Below are positions 63,284-64,000 of a DNA stretch of 64,000 nt, in pieces (the first letter of the stretch is position 1; every line of letters starts with the position of its first letter). Source of the DNA: Vespa crabro (lineage: Eukaryota; Arthropoda; Insecta; Hymenoptera; Vespidae); contig NC_060960.1 in the NCBI RefSeq assembly GCF_910589235.1, forward strand, positions 3,566,839-3,630,838. Direction: 5' to 3'. The notes under the pieces are model-generated. The model saw nothing but the letters and a program-made list of their open reading frames with translations. It did no database searches and was not told where the DNA came from. Position numbers and translations under genes: made by a program.

Positions 63284-63758
63284 ATATATATTTGTTATCG
63301 ATTTTTTTTTAGTGCATAGAAGTTAGTTAACAACTATTATCATTAAAGATCACTTCGAAAACTATTGTGTATCATCTTTTTCTATTATCGTGTCATCGAA
63401 AATTTTCAATACTTATCATCGATTTATTGTTTTTGCGATTGATTGTTTTTTTTTTTTTTTTTGGATTTAATTCAAATAAAGATTCTCACCTATAAATAAC
63501 TATAAATTCACTTTAAATGACTTTAAATTAAAATCTCTCCTTGTTAAAATAAATTTTATTACTTAATCCTACACATGATATCCATGTTGGATAGATTATT
63601 ATTGAGAAAAAAATTGTTGAATTTGTATTCATTTCTTATCGACATTGATTTCGATGATCTTATTTTTAACGACGATTTTAATTTTCGAATCATCATTTCT
63701 ATTTTCGAATAATGAATTAATTGTTTTTTACTTTCTTCTTTCGAATAACAAAAAAATA
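56721..63758. other. upstream region and probable leader introns of uif
   Basis: AT-rich DNA with TA microsatellites (59398-59426, 60790-60818 and 63243-63280) and no supported coding exon. Since the exon with the uif ATG begins with a splice acceptor, at least one uif leader exon must lie in or beyond this stretch. Confidence 0.6.
61977..62100 (-). other. uif: possible uif leader exon
   Basis: A strong minus-strand donor (GTCGTT/GTAAGTA) is preceded by about 120 bases of more balanced composition. It could supply the leader that splices to the acceptor at 56721; the upstream limit is a guess. Confidence 0.3.
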
Positions 63759-64000
63759 AATCCACGTGGTGACATCGCCGGATTTCACGTTTCACACGGT
63801 TCGTCGACCGATAACAACGTCCACCAACCAACATGTTGTCCGCTTCCACGCGTAAGGAAAGTGCAGCAGCGTTGAACAGCAAGGCTGGAAGAGAGAAGAC
63901 GAAGGAAACGGCAGAACGAAATTACGAAGCTGCGCCTAGGCGAATAGCAGGCATACCTACGTATACGATATACTCTACTGTTCCTTTTCTATCTCTCTTT
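63759..64000. promoter_or_regulatory. GC-richer edge, possible transcription start region
   Basis: The last 240 bases are clearly less AT-rich, with CpGs and purine blocks, as at the CrebA start region. It may be the uif promoter or the start of a neighbouring gene beyond the window. No frame can be trusted. Confidence 0.3.

Overview
The window is eukaryotic nuclear DNA: AT-rich, full of (TC)n and (TA)n microsatellites, with short coding exons bounded by clean GT/AG introns. Gene content (CrebA and uninflatable orthologues) points to a holometabolous insect. Base composition and microsatellite style suggest a hymenopteran, but that last step is inference. There are no bacterial-type operons, CRISPR arrays or rRNA genes.

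Layout, left to right. (1) 1.4-22 kb, minus strand: an orthologue of the secretory-pathway bZIP factor CrebA. It has six coding exons that splice in frame to a 443-residue protein, a 15-kb first coding intron, a leader with three short upstream ORFs, and a GC-richer CCAAT-box promoter near 22 kb. (2) 24.2-26.95 kb, minus strand: a second, unrelated bZIP gene of the C/EBP-PAR type (391 residues from its first AUG). Its leader carries a 94-codon upstream ORF that overlaps the main start out of frame, the layout known from ATF4. Its promoter side holds four ACGTCA-type elements and two CCAAT boxes. (3) 28.4-30.65 kb, plus strand: a small three-exon gene for an acidic 139-residue protein I do not recognise. 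Its second intron contains a 1.1-kb hAT-like element with a target duplication. (4) 32.97-56.7 kb, minus strand: a complete uninflatable (uif) orthologue. Its 35 coding exons keep frame throughout and give 3,586 residues: signal peptide, C-type lectin, LDLa, CUB, sushi, discoidin, HYR, EGF, LamG and Ephrin-receptor-like modules, one membrane span and a tyrosine-rich tail. (5) 56.7-64 kb: the upstream side of uif, with a possible leader exon near 62 kb and a GC-richer edge at 63.8-64 kb.

How the genes relate. CrebA drives secretory capacity in epithelia, and uif is a very large apical membrane protein, so their functions are compatible, but nothing here shows direct regulation. The most interesting unit is the bZIP gene beside CrebA. 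An overlapping uORF plus an ACGTCA/CCAAT-rich promoter suggests a stress-inducible factor controlled both transcriptionally and through eIF2-alpha phosphorylation. Xrp1 is one candidate identity. Exon joins were derived by hand from frame and splice consensus; untranslated exons and promoters are much less certain.
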